Assembly: GCA_022266195.1 (NCBI GenBank)
Contig: WHVY01000004.1
Span: forward strand, 5,907,501 to 5,971,500
DNA length: 64,000 nucleotides
DNA from: Tetranychus cinnabarinus
Taxonomy: Eukaryota > Arthropoda > Arachnida > Trombidiformes > Tetranychidae
Reading direction: 5' to 3'
The notes below the pieces were generated by a model. The model saw nothing but the letters and a program-made list of their open reading frames with translations. It searched no databases and was not told the origin of the DNA. The translations under genes were made by a program, and so were the position numbers. Below, in pieces: positions 62,070 to 64,000 of this stretch. The first letter of the stretch is position 1. Every line of letters starts with the position of its first letter.

Positions 62070-63862
62070 ATGACGGATCTTGATAAATGGTTAGAAATAA
62101 CGAAAGAATGTAGATATCTTCCAGAAAATGATTTAAAGGTATGACACTAATTTTTTCCATCTCTTTTTCATATTGCTTTTTCAATGTATCATTTTACCTT
62201 CTTAATCAATATTTTTGTTTATTGGTCTCGCTATTATTATTACTAATTCATTACTTTATCATCACTATCTTTATTCATTTGTCTTCATTATCTTGACCAT
62301 TGTTTACCAATTTCAAGTCTCGACCTTCGCTTGTTTCTATCTTTGATATTGCTCATCAACCTTTGTTTTTTTTATTTTTTAGCAACTATGTGATGCTGTA
62401 AGTGAAATATTGCTCGAGGAAAGCAATATCCAATCTGTCAGTACACCGGTAACTATCTGTGGGGACATTCATGGACAATTTTATGATCTCCAAGAATTAT
62501 TTCGTACGGGTGGAGAAGTAGGGGATACAAATTATATCTTCTTGGTGAGTTGCTATGAAAGCTAGCCAATAACCTTTTTCAGTTGCCTTTGTTACAGGGT
62601 TTACAATTTAATCGTGTTTTACTTATCTAACGTTCATTTTGTCTCTTTATACAGGGGGATTTTGTGGACAGAGGCTACTTCAGTTTAGAAACTCTAACTA
62701 GACTTTTATTATTGAAAGCTAGATATCCAGAGAAAATCACTCTACTCCGTGGTAATCATGAAAGCAGACAAATTACAAGGGTTTACGGCTTTTATGGTAA
62801 GTTAAATTTGGAGAGGAAAACACTTACTTTATCAGTGTCTGATAACTCATCAATAGTGATTTAAGTGATCACTCGTGCTTTTGATTATCAACTTGAATTG
62901 CTTGGCTCAAAATTAAGGAATATGACATCATGTTCAGATCGTTTTCGAAATTGTGTATCATTGAATGATGTGGTAACCATATCATGTGCTTTCTTTGATA
63001 TGTGATTGGTACATCATCGTCAATTCAATTATTTATCTGGACCTAGAGTTATTCAATTTCGCCATCATACCAATTTAATTTCTCTGCATTGTACCTTTCA
63101 ATTATGCAAAGAATTTTCTTTCATCTTCATCTTTATCACCTTTATAACAGCTGATTTGGCTCACAAGAATTTTCTTTATTTTCCAGATGAATGTTTAGCT
63201 AAATATGGTAATGCAAATGGATGGAAGTATTGTTGTAAAGTTTTTGATCTCTTAAATATAGCTGCAGTAAGTAAATGTCAACATATTTCATGTAAAAATA
63301 ATTTATTAATCAAATTTGCATTTCGTTTCCTGTGCAGATAATTGATGATAAAATCCTCTGTGTTCATGGAGGATTGTCTCCTGAAATTAACTTATTAGAT
63401 CAAGTTCGAACCATTGAAAGGAACCAGGAAATACCTTATAAAGGTGCATTCTGTGATCTCGTTTGGTCCGATCCTGATGAAATTGATACTTGGTCTGTTA
63501 GTCCTAGAGGAGCTGGTTGGCTCTTTGGTTTTAAAGTCACAAATGAGGTATTTTTCAAGATCTAAATTCATTTATCATGTTCCTTATTATTTACTTTACG
63601 CTTTTTTTCCTAGTTTATGCATATGAATGATCTCAAGTTAATTTGTCGAGCTCATCAACTGGTACAAGAAGGGTACAAATACATGTTCGATCAACAATTG
63701 GTAACAGTCTGGTCTGCACCCAACTATTGTTATCGCTGTGGCAATGTTGCTGCAATTCTTTCCTTCCAAGATGCTAACACTAGTTCAGTCAAAATATTCT
63801 CAGCAGTACCAGATCATGAGAGGGAGGTTCCTAAAAGTATTATTACTCCTTATTTTCTATGA
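62070..63862 (+). CDS. PPP6C: Serine/threonine protein phosphatase 6 catalytic subunit, 6 exons
   Basis: Exons 62070-62138, 62383-62544, 62655-62796, 63187-63266, 63338-63547 and 63614-63862 join in frame to give 303 aa, against 305 in human. The binuclear metal site is complete: GDIHG (50-54), GDFVDRG (78-84), RGNHES (109-114), then the later histidines in CVHGGLSPEI and LICRAHQLVQEGY. The C-terminal TPYFL is the conserved PP2A-group tail, whose last Leu can be carboxymethylated. MTDLDKWLEITKECRYLPENDLK and RTIERNQEIPYKGAFCDLVWSDP identify PP6 rather than PP2A or PP4. PP6 acts with SAPS-domain and ankyrin subunits on Aurora A, NF-kB and cell-cycle substrates. No AATAAA follows within the window. 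Confidence 0.98.
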
Positions 63863-64000
63863 TCATTGTGTAAATGTACAAAATCATATTTATAATTAGT
63901 GCAAATCTAATAATCATGGTTTGATAGTCAGTTAAAGGGTTTTCTTTGTTAACAAGAGCATGAAATTTTACGTGTGATCACAATGTCGATGAAAATGACC

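Overview
This is a eukaryotic nuclear window. It is AT-rich, with short GT-AG introns (mostly 50-400 bp), several single-exon genes and about 15 protein genes in 64 kb. The gene content points to an arthropod and most likely a mite: a secreted protein whose C-terminal half resembles the dust-mite group 7 (Der p 7) fold, a gustatory receptor of arthropod type, and a whirlin/dyschronic orthologue. The small, dense layout fits a spider-mite-like (Tetranychus) genome, but the species is an inference. I rebuilt exon joins by hand. All multi-exon models below keep the reading frame through GT-AG junctions, and several short exons (signal peptide, tail anchor, receptor C-terminus) were recovered this way.

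Layout, left to right: degenerate direct repeats (1-510); SLC46-type transporter (+); NTMT1 N-terminal methyltransferase (-) facing SMYD4 (+) across a short shared promoter region; RPL11 (-); metaxin-1 (-) facing ZNRD2 (+); typical 2-Cys peroxiredoxin (-); secreted pancreatic-type lipase (-); secreted two-domain TULIP/Der p 7-like protein (-); orphan secreted glycoprotein (+); Spot14/MID1IP1 family protein (-); MIC60/mitofilin (+); gustatory receptor (-); ribose-5-phosphate isomerase (-); mitochondrial processing peptidase beta (+) whose 3' end meets ZPR1 (-); a 20 kb whirlin/dyschronic gene (-, nine exons); and PPP6C, the PP6 phosphatase catalytic subunit (+).

Most genes are single-copy housekeeping genes. 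Three serve mitochondrial biogenesis (metaxin-1 in outer-membrane import, MIC60 in cristae junctions and MPP-beta in presequence removal), but nothing suggests co-regulation beyond chance proximity. The accessory content consists of the receptor, the lipase, the TULIP protein and the orphan secreted protein. A 306 bp non-autonomous Tc1/mariner-type element (MITE) with 24 bp terminal inverted repeats and a TA duplication lies in whirlin intron 1. A separate dispersed repeat occurs at about 20.25 kb and 26.36 kb. I found no rRNA, tRNA, CRISPR or prokaryotic-type feature, and no evidence for a wholly new multi-gene system.
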